64,000 bases of DNA from Caulobacter sp. SL161 (lineage in GTDB: Bacteria; Pseudomonadota; Alphaproteobacteria; Caulobacterales; Caulobacteraceae). The DNA is taken from the NCBI RefSeq assembly GCF_026672375.1, contig NZ_JAPPRA010000001.1, positions 3,038,001 to 3,102,000 on the forward strand, read 5' to 3'. The notes under the pieces were generated by a model. That model ran no database searches. It had not been told where the DNA came from and saw only the letters and a list, made by a program, of their open reading frames with translations. Position numbers and translations under genes: made by a program. Numbering within the stretch: the stretch's first letter is position 1; the number at the start of each line of letters is the position of its first letter. Of this stretch, positions 41,328 through 50,382 are shown in pieces.

Positions 41328-42310
41328 AGCCCGTGACGCTTGGCGAAAGCCTCGAACAGGCCCGGCCAGGCCGCCACAGGCTTGCCCGAGACGAACCGGA
41401 GGCCAAATCCGTGGCCGCCCTCTTCGAAAATGTGCATCTCCGTGGGCACGCCCTTGGCCTTCAGCGCGGAGAACATCAGGAGAGAGTTCTCAACCGGCAC
41501 GGCCTTGTCGTCCGCGGCATGAAGCTGGAACACGGGAGGCAGCCCCTCACGCACTTGCTTTTCCAGGGACAATTCGGCCATCCGCTCGGGGGTGTCCTGC
41601 TGGGCTAGCAGTTGCTTGCGGGACCCGCCGTGCGCGAACGCGGGATCAAGCGTGATCACGGGGTAGATCAGCGCCGACAGATTGGGCTTGGCCGGCAGCC
41701 CGTCCGCCGCGTCAAACGGCGTGTAGGTTGCAACGTCGAACCGGGTCGTGAGGTTGGCGGCCAGATGCCCGCCCGCCGAGAAGCCCATCACGGCCACGCG
41801 GTCGGCCGAAAACGCCATGGCCGTGGCCTGGGCGCGGATCAGGCGGACAGCGCGCTGGGCGTCCTGCAGCGGCGTATCCCCTCCCGCAGCCCAGCCGTCG
41901 CCGGGCAGGCGATAAAACAGAACGAAACAGGTGTAGCCGCGCGCGGAGAGCCACCGCGCCGTCTCATAGCCTTCCTTGTCCAGAACGACGCGCTCATAGC
42001 CCCCCCCCGGGATCAGCATCACAGCCGCGCCGTTCGGAGTCTTGGGTCTGAACACCGCCAGTTTCGGAACCCGGGTGTGAACCTGGGCCCTATCTCGCAA
42101 GCCCTTCGGATCGCCGCGCTCGAGGATCTTCTCCTCGACGTCGACGCCGTCGCCGCCCGGTGCGCCGTTCGGCCATAGCAGCATGGTCTCGGTCGGATCC
42201 GGCGGCGAGATCTCCGGTTTCGCCATCTTTTCTGCCCTCGCTTCGCCCGCCGACCAGAGTCCGAGGACGCCCGAAACAAAGGCGCTCAAGGCGCCGCGCC
42301 GATTCATCAT
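41324..42310 (-). CDS. Exported alpha/beta hydrolase (xylan-type esterase)
   Basis: 328 aa from the first of two adjacent ATGs at 42310; the longer frame to 42391 crosses an operator palindrome. The N-terminus MMNRRGALSAFVSGVLGLWSAGEARA looks like a Tat or Sec leader. The fold carries LIPGGGYERV (oxyanion), GFSAGGHLAAN (nucleophile Ser), HAADDKAVPV (acid) and HIFEEGGHGFGL (His), which match acetyl xylan esterases and feruloyl esterases of the BD-FAE group. It probably removes acetyl groups from plant polysaccharides, in keeping with the nearby sugar transporter and LacI regulator. Confidence 0.87.
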   Translation of the reverse strand: MMNRRGALSAFVSGVLGLWSAGEARAEKMAKPEISPPDPTETMLLWPNGAPGGDGVDVEEKILERGDPKGLRDRAQVHTRVPKLAVFRPKTPNGAAVMLIPGGGYERVVLDKEGYETARWLSARGYTCFVLFYRLPGDGWAAGGDTPLQDAQRAVRLIRAQATAMAFSADRVAVMGFSAGGHLAANLTTRFDVATYTPFDAADGLPAKPNLSALIYPVITLDPAFAHGGSRKQLLAQQDTPERMAELSLEKQVREGLPPVFQLHAADDKAVPVENSLLMFSALKAKGVPTEMHIFEEGGHGFGLRFVSGKPVAAWPGLFEAFAKRHGL

Positions 42311-42367
42311 GAAATCCTCGACCTGTCCGCTGTCTTGGCGCGACTCTAGGGCCGACGCGGCGCCTTG

Positions 42368-42381
42368 GGAAACCGGTTTCC
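42368..42381. promoter_or_regulatory. LacI-family-type operator upstream of the esterase gene
   Basis: GGAAACCGGTTTCC is a perfect 14-bp palindrome with the CG centre and AAACC/GGTTT arms usual for LacI/GalR regulators. It lies 58 bp upstream of the esterase start codon, where a promoter is expected, and abuts the stop codon of the RNA methyltransferase gene. The regulator that binds it is not proven. Confidence 0.7.
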
Positions 42382-43187
42382 TAACCCCCAAGGAATCGCA
42401 GGTGATGCAAAACGATCCCGCTGGTGGTGGCCACGTTCAGCGAGTCGAAGCCGTTGGCCATCGGAATGCCGATCCGACGCGCGCGCGCCATGACGTCCGG
42501 CGAAAGACCAGGTCCTTCGGTCCCCAGCAGCACAGCGGTTCGGGCCGCAGGTTTCAGCGTGGCGAGGCTCTCGTCCGCCGAGGGGCTCAACGCCAGCCCC
42601 TCGAAGCCGGTGACGTCCAGCAGATCCGCGATCGAGTCGTCCCGCGAAAGCCGGGCCGTCGGAACGGACAACACCGCGCCCACCGAGACCCGGATAGCCT
42701 TTCGGTAGAGCGGATCACAGCAATCGGCGTCGAGGACGACCGCATCCGCCCCAAACGCGGCGGCGTTGCGATAGATTCCGCCCATGTTGTCGTGGTTGGC
42801 GATGCCGCAAAGGACCAGCACCACCGCCCGCGCCGGCAGGCTCGCCAGAAGGTCGCGGGCGGCGACCGCCGGCGGCTTGCGGCCCACCGCCAGGATTCCC
42901 CGGTGCAGGTGGAAGCCGGCGATCGCGTCCAGGACCCCCTGCTCCGCCAGATAGATGGGGGTGGACTCGGGCAGGTCCGCGAAGAGATCCGCCAGCTTTT
43001 CGCGCCGCTTGGGATCGATCAGCAGCGACACCACCCTCTGGGGCGCGTCCCGCGTGAAGGCCCGCAGCACCGTCTCGCCCTCGGCGATGAACAAGCCCTC
43101 GCGGCCGACGAGATCGCGCTCCTTGATCGCCCGAAAGGGCGCGACAACCGGATCATCCGGATCCGAGACGAGGTGAAACCGAGGCAA
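42381..43187 (-). CDS. TrmH/SpoU-family RNA 2'-O-methyltransferase
   Basis: 268 aa from a TTG at 43187 with AAGAG six bases upstream. The reading frame runs further up to 43463, but that part is antisense-like to the MFS gene and shows no family sequence, so a non-ATG start near the MFS end is likely. N-terminal substrate-binding domain (RDLVGREGLFIAEGETVLRAF) and C-terminal SPOUT knot: VLCGIANHDNMGGIYRNAAAFGADAVVLD, LLGTEGPGL and IPMANGFDSLNVATTSGIVLHHL. The knot motifs are complete. It methylates tRNA or rRNA ribose; the target is unknown. Confidence 0.88.
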   Translation of the reverse strand: MPRFHLVSDPDDPVVAPFRAIKERDLVGREGLFIAEGETVLRAFTRDAPQRVVSLLIDPKRREKLADLFADLPESTPIYLAEQGVLDAIAGFHLHRGILAVGRKPPAVAARDLLASLPARAVVLVLCGIANHDNMGGIYRNAAAFGADAVVLDADCCDPLYRKAIRVSVGAVLSVPTARLSRDDSIADLLDVTGFEGLALSPSADESLATLKPAARTAVLLGTEGPGLSPDVMARARRIGIPMANGFDSLNVATTSGIVLHHLRFLGG

Positions 43188-43213
43188 GGCGAACTCTTGA
43201 GGCGCGGCGAAAG

Positions 43214-44470
43214 TCAGCGCACCCCTCGTATCGGCAGGATCGCCAGTCCGCCAGCCAGCGCGAGGGCGCTGGCCACCAGGAAGAACATCTTGAAGTCGCC
43301 GTGCGTGGGTCCGAGGCTCCACACCGCCAGCGCCGGCGCCAAGGCCTGCGGCAGCGTGTTGGCGAGGTTGATGACGCCAAGATCCTTGCCCGCGTCGCGT
43401 TGCGACGGCAGCACCTGGGTCACCAGGGCGATGTCGACTGCCGAAAAACATCCGACACCGCAACCATAAACGATGAACGCGACCACAAGAAGCGGCCAGC
43501 CGGGGGACATCGAAAACACGATCAGCGACAGCGCGACTGTGAGGGCGGCCCCAAACGCGAAGAGCTTGCGGCGACGCAGGCGGTCGGACAGCACCCCGCC
43601 CAGCATGGCGCAGATCACGTTGAAGACGGTGGACACCGCCGCCAGGATCGCCAGCCCCTCCTCGGCCCGGCGGCCGGGGAACAGATGCGGATAGTCAACC
43701 TCGTCCTTCAGGAAGTAGAGCATGTAACTCTGCACCAGACTGAAGGCGACCAGCACCAGAAAGCGCCCCAGCCAGGCGAAGGCGAAGTCCGGGTGCTTTC
43801 GAGGACTGACCCAGAGACCCGCCACAAAGGCCCGAAGGTTGAACGGCGGTACGGCGCTCTTGGGCAGCGGCGGATCGCGAAGCCGGATCACGAAGGGGGC
43901 CAACCCCAGCAGCAACGCTGCGGAGATCGCCGCGTACCGATAACTTTCGGTGACGAGCAGCCCGCCGACCACCACCGCGCCGATCGCGGTGCCGATGGGG
44001 TTTCCCAGGCTCAGAAAGGCCGCGACCATACCCTTCTGTGTGTCCGGAACGCGGTCGGGCATCACCGCCATCAGCGCCGAGAAACAGAGGTTGAACGCCA
44101 GCTGGAACAGAATGACGCCGCCGATCAGCGCAGCCGGCGTCTTGGCGTGCATGATCGCCAGATAGGCCAGGGAGGCCGCCAGGGCGCCCACCACCATCCA
44201 AGGACGACGCCGCCCGAAGCGCGAGGTGGTGCGGTCGCTGATCGCCCCGGCCAGCAGGTTGGCGATGCTCGCCGCAATCGCCCCGTAGAACGCCACCTGC
44301 GCCAGAACGATCGCCTTGCCGGCCGGATCGATGGCTTCGGCCTTCAGGGGCAGAAGAACCTGTAGCAATGGCTGGAAGGATACGAAGGCCGCGATCTGCG
44401 CGAGGGTGTACGCGGCGATGAAATTCGCGCGCACCGGCTCCTTGGGCCGCGCCACATCATCAGGCCGCAT
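43214..44470 (-). CDS. MFS transporter, sugar type
   Basis: 418 aa with 12 membrane segments in two halves. The loop between helices 2 and 3 reads GAISDRTTSRFGRRRPWMVVGA, the MFS signature of the SLC45/sugar-cation group, and a second GGVLSDRLRRRKLFAFGAAL loop occurs in the second half. Divergent from a LacI-family regulator 167 bp away with an AGCGCT-centred operator between. It probably imports a plant-derived sugar or oligosaccharide. Confidence 0.87.
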   Translation of the reverse strand: MRPDDVARPKEPVRANFIAAYTLAQIAAFVSFQPLLQVLLPLKAEAIDPAGKAIVLAQVAFYGAIAASIANLLAGAISDRTTSRFGRRRPWMVVGALAASLAYLAIMHAKTPAALIGGVILFQLAFNLCFSALMAVMPDRVPDTQKGMVAAFLSLGNPIGTAIGAVVVGGLLVTESYRYAAISAALLLGLAPFVIRLRDPPLPKSAVPPFNLRAFVAGLWVSPRKHPDFAFAWLGRFLVLVAFSLVQSYMLYFLKDEVDYPHLFPGRRAEEGLAILAAVSTVFNVICAMLGGVLSDRLRRRKLFAFGAALTVALSLIVFSMSPGWPLLVVAFIVYGCGVGCFSAVDIALVTQVLPSQRDAGKDLGVINLANTLPQALAPALAVWSLGPTHGDFKMFFLVASALALAGGLAILPIRGVR

Positions 44471-44542
44471 CTCACCTCCCCGCGCGATCTATCGTCGCGT
44501 CTCCCCCCCACACTGGCGAGCCAAACGCTGCGACACAAGGGC

Positions 44543-44556
44543 TGGCAGCGCTTTCA
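44543..44556. promoter_or_regulatory. LacI-type operator between MFS and LacI genes
   Basis: TGGCAGCGCTTTCA matches the TGnnAGCGCTnnCA shape with an AGCGCT core used by several Caulobacter LacI regulators. It sits in the 167-bp divergent region, closer to the MFS gene. Binding here could repress both genes. Confidence 0.65.
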
Positions 44557-44637
44557 ATCGAGGAGTTTCCTTCCTCCGCCTAGACGCACTAGGCTGTCTG
44601 CGATGGGCATGAGTCTCAAGGAAGTCGGGGCCAACGA

Positions 44638-45690
44638 ATGAGTTCGGTGACGATCTACGACGTCGCCGCGAAGGCGGGCGTCTCGATCAAGACTGTTTCG
44701 CGCGTGATGAACAACGAGCCGAACGTCCGGCCCGTCATGCGTGAACGCGTGCTCGCCGCCGCCGGCGAGCTGGGATACAGCCCCAACCTCTCGGCGCGCA
44801 GCCTTGCCGGGTCCCGATCCTTTGTCATCGCCGTCTTTGTCGACGCCGCGCTGACGATCGACCACTGGCAGAGCGAACGCGGCGCCGACTATCTCAGCCG
44901 TATCCAGCTGGGCGCCACCCTGGTCTGTCGTGACGCGGGCTATCACCTGTTGATCGAACTGATCGACCACGAAGGGCCTCAGGTCCGTCAGGAGGTCGCC
45001 GCGTTGCTGGCCGCCCTGAAGCCAGACGGCGTGATCCTCACCCCGCCCTCCTCCGACAACGCCGTGGTGCTTGAGCTCCTCGACCGGGCGGGCACGCCCT
45101 ATGTCCGCGTCGGCCCGGAACGGGCGGAGGGTCTGGGTCCGCGCGTCCACATGGATGACGTCGCCGCCGCCCGCGAGATGACCGATCACCTGATCGGCCT
45201 GGGCCATAAACGCATCGGCTTCATCGTCGGCGAGCCGCGCTATGGCGCCAGCCAGGCGCGGCGCGACGGCTATCTGGAGGCGATGCGCGCGAAGGGCCTT
45301 TCCGTTCCCGAATTCTGGGTCAGGCAAGGCGACTTCACGTTCCAGTCCGGCCTGGAACAGGCGAAGGCGCTGCTGGCGCTGCCAGAGCGCCCCACCGCCA
45401 TCTTCGCCAGCAATGACGATATGGCGCTGGGCGCCATCGCCGCGATCGCGGACGCGGGCCTGATGACGCCAGGCGATGTGTCAGTCGCCGGCTTCGACGA
45501 CAGTCCCAGCTCCCGGTTCAGCCGACCTCAGCTCACCACCGTGCGCCAGCCCGTCGCCGAGATGTCTTCGGTCGCGGCGAAGCTGCTGATCGGACGCTCG
45601 CGGGGTGGCGCCTCCACAGAGCGCCCCGTGGACGAACTGCTGCCCTTCACGCTGATCCACCGCGCCTCGACGGCCCCGCCGCCTCGCTGA
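44638..45690 (+). CDS. LacI-family transcriptional regulator
   Basis: 350 aa. The HTH is textbook (VTIYDVAAKAGVSIKTVSRVMNNEPNVRPVMRERVLAA), with a hinge helix ARSLAGSRS, then a periplasmic-binding-type sensor domain ending GDVSVAGFDDSPSSRFSRPQLTTVRQP. Likely represses the divergent MFS gene through the site at 44543 and is a candidate for the palindrome upstream of the esterase. The effector would be a sugar. Confidence 0.93.
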   Translation: MSSVTIYDVAAKAGVSIKTVSRVMNNEPNVRPVMRERVLAAAGELGYSPNLSARSLAGSRSFVIAVFVDAALTIDHWQSERGADYLSRIQLGATLVCRDAGYHLLIELIDHEGPQVRQEVAALLAALKPDGVILTPPSSDNAVVLELLDRAGTPYVRVGPERAEGLGPRVHMDDVAAAREMTDHLIGLGHKRIGFIVGEPRYGASQARRDGYLEAMRAKGLSVPEFWVRQGDFTFQSGLEQAKALLALPERPTAIFASNDDMALGAIAAIADAGLMTPGDVSVAGFDDSPSSRFSRPQLTTVRQPVAEMSSVAAKLLIGRSRGGASTERPVDELLPFTLIHRASTAPPPR

Positions 45691-45736
45691 GGCGACAGCC
45701 GCCACGCCTCAGTCGAACGCCGAGTGACCTTGCTGA

Positions 45737-47281
45737 TCAGCGCCCGGGACGGGCGAAGGCGGCGACGCGCGCGCGGGCGGCGTGCACGGGATTCTCGGCG
45801 GGCTGTTCCTGGTGGGTCGGCTGTGACCGAGCCCCCAGGCGGAAAGCCCCGACGCGGTTCGACAGATCGGCCGCCTCGACACGGAGCGCGTGGGTGGCGT
45901 CGGTCGATTGCGAGACCATGGCGGCGTTGCGCTGGGTCACCTGGTCGAGCTGGGTCACGGCGGCGTTTACCTGCCCCAGGGCGGTGGCCTGTTCGCTGGC
46001 GGACGCCGCGATGGCGTTCACCAGTTCGTCGATGCCGCCGACCTTCTCGTGGATGCCACGAAGCGCTTCGCCCGTCTGGCCGACCAGGTCCACGCCCTCG
46101 CTGACCTGACGGCTGCTCTGGGTGATCAGAGACTTGATATCGCTGGCGGCTTGCGCCGAACGCTGGGCCAGGGCCCGCACTTCCTGAGCGACCACCGCAA
46201 AGCCCTTGCCCGAGTCGCCAGCGCGCGCCGCCTCGACGCCCGCATTGAGGGCCAGAAGGTTGGTCTGGAAGGCGATTTCGTCGATCATACCCAGGATCTG
46301 GTTCACCTGCTGCGACTGAGCTTCGATCTTCGTCATGGCCTCGGCGGCGCGCGTGACGATATCGCCGGAACGTTCGACCTCTGCGGAGGCCTCGCTGACC
46401 CGTGAGGAGACTTCGCGCGCGCCGCGGGCGGTCTTGCCCACCGCGCTGGTCAGCTCCTCCACCGCCGCTGCGGTCTGCTCAAGCGTTGCGGCTTGCTGCT
46501 CGGTGCGCTGCGACAAATCCTCGGCGCTATGGGCGATACCGTCCGCCCCGGCGCGGATACCGCCAGCGGCGCGCTCAACGGCGCTCATGGCTTCGGTCAG
46601 GGCGGAGGTGGCCTGCTCAAAGTCAGCCTTCAGGCCATAAAACTCCGGCGACAGATCGCCCTCGACCCGCGCCGAAAGATCGCCTGCGGCCAGGCGCGCT
46701 AGCGCCTCCCCCACAGCCTTGACCGCCGCAGCCTGGCGATGCTCGGCTTCCTCGCGTTCACGCTCAAGGGCTTCGCGCTCCTCCAGCAGGACATCGATGT
46801 AGGTGGAGACCGCCAGATCCATGTCGAGGAACGCGGCCTTGATCAGCGCCGACAGCCCGTCGGCCAGTTCGGCGTCCGACTTGGCGCTGTTGAACAGCCC
46901 CTTGGCCCGCTTAGACACGAGGGCTCGCATCACTTCCTCGACCACGAGCGCGTAGCCGCCGATGTACCATTGCGGCGCAATGTCGGCGTCGGCATGGGAG
47001 CGGCCGATGCGCTCGACGTCGCGGACGTAGCCTTCGCCGTAGCCGGCCTCAGCGATGCGGCGCCAGTGCGCCGCCTGGGCGCGTTCGGCGCCGGCCATGT
47101 GGCCGTCATCGCGGAACTTCACGCGCGTGTCGGGGAACAACCGCACCTGGCTGTAGAACTTGCCCAGCGCGGCCCCGATCTCGGCGTCAATGACGGGCTT
47201 GATCGCTCGCAGATGGGCGCGAGACCGCTCGTCAAAACGCATGAAGGCCATGCGCTGATCAAGCTTGGCGTTGGCGCTCAT
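45737..47281 (-). CDS. Soluble globin-coupled methyl-accepting chemotaxis protein
   Basis: 514 aa from ATG 47281, with no membrane segment. Residues about 1-150 are a globin-coupled sensor domain: RIGRSHADADIAPQWYIGGYALVVEEV carries the proximal heme His (about residue 96) and the W-Y-I-G motif of HemAT-like sensors. A HAMP-like linker (AAAVKAVGEALARLAAGDLSARV) follows, then the signalling hairpin DEIAFQTNLLALNAGVEAARAGDSGKGFAVVAQEVRAL. It should sense oxygen or another gas and feed the Che kinase. The C-terminus has no CheB/CheR pentapeptide. It diverges from the mla operon. Confidence 0.9.
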   Translation of the reverse strand: MSANAKLDQRMAFMRFDERSRAHLRAIKPVIDAEIGAALGKFYSQVRLFPDTRVKFRDDGHMAGAERAQAAHWRRIAEAGYGEGYVRDVERIGRSHADADIAPQWYIGGYALVVEEVMRALVSKRAKGLFNSAKSDAELADGLSALIKAAFLDMDLAVSTYIDVLLEEREALEREREEAEHRQAAAVKAVGEALARLAAGDLSARVEGDLSPEFYGLKADFEQATSALTEAMSAVERAAGGIRAGADGIAHSAEDLSQRTEQQAATLEQTAAAVEELTSAVGKTARGAREVSSRVSEASAEVERSGDIVTRAAEAMTKIEAQSQQVNQILGMIDEIAFQTNLLALNAGVEAARAGDSGKGFAVVAQEVRALAQRSAQAASDIKSLITQSSRQVSEGVDLVGQTGEALRGIHEKVGGIDELVNAIAASASEQATALGQVNAAVTQLDQVTQRNAAMVSQSTDATHALRVEAADLSNRVGAFRLGARSQPTHQEQPAENPVHAARARVAAFARPGR

Positions 47282-47495
47282 GCCAGGGAACTCCGACTCG
47301 CTGGTAAGAATTGGTTGACCATGTTGGTGAACGGAATCTGTTAACCAAGATTGAAGTTTGGCGCGATGCGCCCCGTGGCCGCACCGTCTCCCAATCTTCG
47401 CCATAGTGAGAACCAAGCTGCGCTTTGGCGCGTTTTGGGCTTGTCAGGCCCTTGCGTGGGCTTGGATATAACCGGGACCAGACCCCAAGGACTTC

Positions 47496-48611
47496 ATGGC
47501 GCTTCCGGCGGACTTCACCCTTACCGAACAGGACGGAGGCCTGGTCGCCGTACTCGCCGGGGACTGGACGGCGCGGGGCCTGTTTGACGCCGGGCCTCGC
47601 CTCGCCGAGGCGCTCGAAGACCGTCGCGATCTGCGCTTTGACCTTACCGGCGTCAACCGCTGCGACACCGCCGGCGCCTATGCGATCCTGCGGGCGGCGG
47701 GGGATCGACTGAAGTCAGACAGGATCATCGCTCGCAAGCAGGTCTTGCGCCTGCTGGAACTGGTGGGCGCGGCCATCCAGGTCGAACCTCAACGCGCCGC
47801 CCGGCCAACCGGGTTCTACGCCCTGCTTGAGCGGATCGGGCGCGGGGTCTTCGGGCTATTCGCGGACGGCTATGGCACCCTGGTTTTTCTGGGCCACCTC
47901 CTGGTGGCGCTCGGCCGCAGCATCGTCTCTCCGCACAGAATTCGCTGGGCGCCCATCGTAGCGCTTTGCGAGCGTGCGGGGCTGGACGCCATGCCGATCA
48001 TCGCGACCACAACCTTCTTCATTGGCGCGGTGGTGGCGTTGCTGGGCGCCAACATGCTGACAGACTTCGGCGCGCAGGTTTACGCGGTCGAGTTGATCGG
48101 CATCTCGGTGATGCGGGAGTTCAACATCCTGATCACCGCCATTCTGCTGGCCGGCCGGTCGGCCTCCAGCTTCGCGGCCGAAATCGGCTCGATGAAGATG
48201 AACCAGGAAATCGACGCCATGCAGGTCATGGGCGTGGATCCCTATGAGGCGCTGGTGCTGCCCCGCTTCGCCGCGCTGCTGCTGACCATCCCGCTGCTGA
48301 CCTTCGTGGCGACGATCGCCGGCCTGGCCGGTGGCATTCTCGTCGTCTGGAGCGTGCTGGACCTGTCCCCAACGTTCTTCCTGCAGCGGATCGTGGATTA
48401 TGTCGGCGCCACCCATTTCTGGATCGGCCTGTCCAAGGCTCCGGTGATGGCCATGGTGATCGCCGCGATCGGCTGCCGCCAGGGCATGGAGGTCGGCAAG
48501 GACATCGAATCCCTGGGTCGTCGCGTGACGGCGGCGGTGGTGCACGCCATCTTCGCCATCATCCTGATCGATGCGGTCTTCGCCCTGATCTACATGGAGT
48601 TGGACATATGA
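47496..48611 (+). CDS. mlaE: MlaE-family ABC permease with N-terminal STAS domain
   Basis: 371 aa. The first 95 residues form a STAS-like domain (FTLTEQDGGLVAVLAGDWTARG, DLTGVNRCDTAGAYAIL), which E. coli supplies as separate MlaB; here it is fused to the MlaE permease (AGLDAMPIIATTTFFIGAVVALLGANM; AEIGSMKMNQEIDAMQVMGVDPYEALVLPRFAA). Fusion is common in alphaproteobacteria. It is the membrane part of a lipid transporter that keeps outer-membrane asymmetry. ATGA overlap with the ATPase gene at 48608. Confidence 0.9.
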   Translation: MALPADFTLTEQDGGLVAVLAGDWTARGLFDAGPRLAEALEDRRDLRFDLTGVNRCDTAGAYAILRAAGDRLKSDRIIARKQVLRLLELVGAAIQVEPQRAARPTGFYALLERIGRGVFGLFADGYGTLVFLGHLLVALGRSIVSPHRIRWAPIVALCERAGLDAMPIIATTTFFIGAVVALLGANMLTDFGAQVYAVELIGISVMREFNILITAILLAGRSASSFAAEIGSMKMNQEIDAMQVMGVDPYEALVLPRFAALLLTIPLLTFVATIAGLAGGILVVWSVLDLSPTFFLQRIVDYVGATHFWIGLSKAPVMAMVIAAIGCRQGMEVGKDIESLGRRVTAAVVHAIFAIILIDAVFALIYMELDI

Positions 48612-49444
48612 CCGCCCCCGCGTTCGACGCGCCGGGCGCCGAAACCCCCGACGCTGAAAGATATCCGATCGAGGTCCGGGGCCTGGTGTCGCGGTTTGGC
48701 GACAACGTCGTGCACGACGGCCTCGATCTGAAGGTCGAGCGGGGCGAGATTCTGGGCGTCGTGGGCGGTTCGGGCTCGGGCAAGTCGGTTCTGCTCAACA
48801 GCATCATCGGTCTGAAGATCCCCGATGACGGGCATGTGCGGCTGTTCGGCGGCGACATGCGTATCGCCTCGCGCCGGCGGTGGTCGTCGGTCGAGCGGCG
48901 CTGGGGCGTCCTGTTTCAGCAAGGCGCGCTGTTCTCGAACCTGACGGTGCGCGAGAACGTGGCCGCGCCGCTCTATGAGCACACGCGATTGCCGCGCAGC
49001 GAGGTCGAGGCGATCGCCGACTTGAAGATCGCCATGGTGGGTCTGCCCGCCAGAGCCGCGACCCTCAAGCCCGCCGAACTGTCCGGCGGCATGAGAAAAC
49101 GCGCGGGCCTGGCGCGCGCGCTGGCCATGGACCCGGAACTGCTGTTCCTGGACGAGCCCACCGCCGGCCTTGATCCCATCGGGGCCCAAGCTTTTGACGC
49201 CTTGATCAAGGACCTCTCCGACAGCCTCGAATTGACCGTCTTCATGATCACCCATGACCTGGACAGCCTCTACACGATCACCGACCGGGTGGCGGTGCTG
49301 GCCGACAAGAAGGTGGTGACCGTGGCGCCGGTTGGTGAACTCGAGCGTTCAGACCATCCCTGGATCAAACAGTACTTCCTAGGCCCCCGAGGGCGCGCCG
49401 CCGCGGCCGCCAAGGAACACGCCAAGTCGAGGACCGACGACTGA
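48608..49444 (+). CDS. mlaF: MlaF-type ABC transporter ATPase
   Basis: 278 aa. Walker A GGSGSGKSVLLN, signature LSGGMRKRAGLARALAMDPELL, Walker B LLFLDEPTAGLDPIGA, H-loop MITHDLD. The MlaF features with a C-terminal extension (DHPWIKQYFLGPRGRAAA) are as expected. Its ATG overlaps mlaE, and its stop TGA shares its final A with the mlaD ATG. Confidence 0.93.
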   Translation: MTAPAFDAPGAETPDAERYPIEVRGLVSRFGDNVVHDGLDLKVERGEILGVVGGSGSGKSVLLNSIIGLKIPDDGHVRLFGGDMRIASRRRWSSVERRWGVLFQQGALFSNLTVRENVAAPLYEHTRLPRSEVEAIADLKIAMVGLPARAATLKPAELSGGMRKRAGLARALAMDPELLFLDEPTAGLDPIGAQAFDALIKDLSDSLELTVFMITHDLDSLYTITDRVAVLADKKVVTVAPVGELERSDHPWIKQYFLGPRGRAAAAAKEHAKSRTDD

Positions 49445-50382
49445 TGGAAAGAAACGCCAACTACGCCCTGGTCGGAGCCATATCGCTGGCGCTCTTCATG
49501 GGCCTGGTGATTTTCGCGGTCTGGCTGGCCAAGCTGAGCTTCAACCGCGACTATGACGTGTACGACATCCTGTTCGTCGGTCCGGTGCGCGGCCTGTCCC
49601 AGGGCGGTGAGGTGCATTTCAACGGCATCAAGGTCGGGGAGGTCACCCGGATCGAGCTCGACAAGACCGACACGAACCGCGTGATCGCGCGCGTGCGGGT
49701 GACGTCTGACGTGCCGATCAAGGTCGACAGCTACGCGACGCTGGAGCCGCAGGGCATCACCGGCGTGAACTATGTGCAGATCACCGCCGGCGCGCCGAAC
49801 AAGGAGCTGCTGAAGGACACCGTCAAGACCGGCAAGGTGCCCGTCATCCGCACCCAGCGCAGCGCCCTTTCCGATCTGCTCGAAGGCGGCGGCACGGTGC
49901 TGACCCGAACCATCGAGGCGCTCGACCGCGTCAATCGCGTGCTGTCCGATCGCAACATCAAGAGCTTCGGCGCGACCTTGACCAACGTCCAGGCCGTCAC
50001 GCAGGAAATGCGCGACCGCAAGGAGATCCTGGCGGACGCCCAGAAGGCGCTGCAGAGCATCGACCAGACGGCCCAGTCGATCACCGAACTGTCCAATAGC
50101 GCCAACACCCTGGTTGAGAGTGACGCCAAGCGCACCCTTACCGAACTGGGCGACGCGGCCGCCGAACTGAAGGCCGCCGCCAAGGACGCGCGCGGCATGA
50201 TCACGAAACTGGAAGGCCCCGCCAGCGACTTCGCCACCACCGGCCTGCCGCAGCTGTCGTCCGCCATCGTCACGCTGCAGTCGGCCGCCGAGTCGCTGGA
50301 CCGCTTGGTCGGCGAGGTCGAACAGAACCCCCGTGGCGTTGTCGGCAAGGCGCCCGCCAAGGAAGTGGAGGTCAAGCCGTGA
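49444..50382 (+). CDS. mlaD: MlaD-family (MCE) lipid-binding protein
   Basis: 312 aa. One N-terminal membrane helix (ALVGAISLALFMGLVIFAVWLAKL) anchors it, then one MCE domain (VYDILFVGPVRGLSQGGEVHFNGIKVGEVTRIEL, YATLEPQGITGVNYVQI) that forms the hexameric lipid channel in the periplasm, and a long helical tail with coiled-coil character. Longer than E. coli MlaD (183) because of the tail, a common alphaproteobacterial form. It overlaps the start of the lipoprotein gene. Confidence 0.92.
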   Translation: MERNANYALVGAISLALFMGLVIFAVWLAKLSFNRDYDVYDILFVGPVRGLSQGGEVHFNGIKVGEVTRIELDKTDTNRVIARVRVTSDVPIKVDSYATLEPQGITGVNYVQITAGAPNKELLKDTVKTGKVPVIRTQRSALSDLLEGGGTVLTRTIEALDRVNRVLSDRNIKSFGATLTNVQAVTQEMRDRKEILADAQKALQSIDQTAQSITELSNSANTLVESDAKRTLTELGDAAAELKAAAKDARGMITKLEGPASDFATTGLPQLSSAIVTLQSAAESLDRLVGEVEQNPRGVVGKAPAKEVEVKP

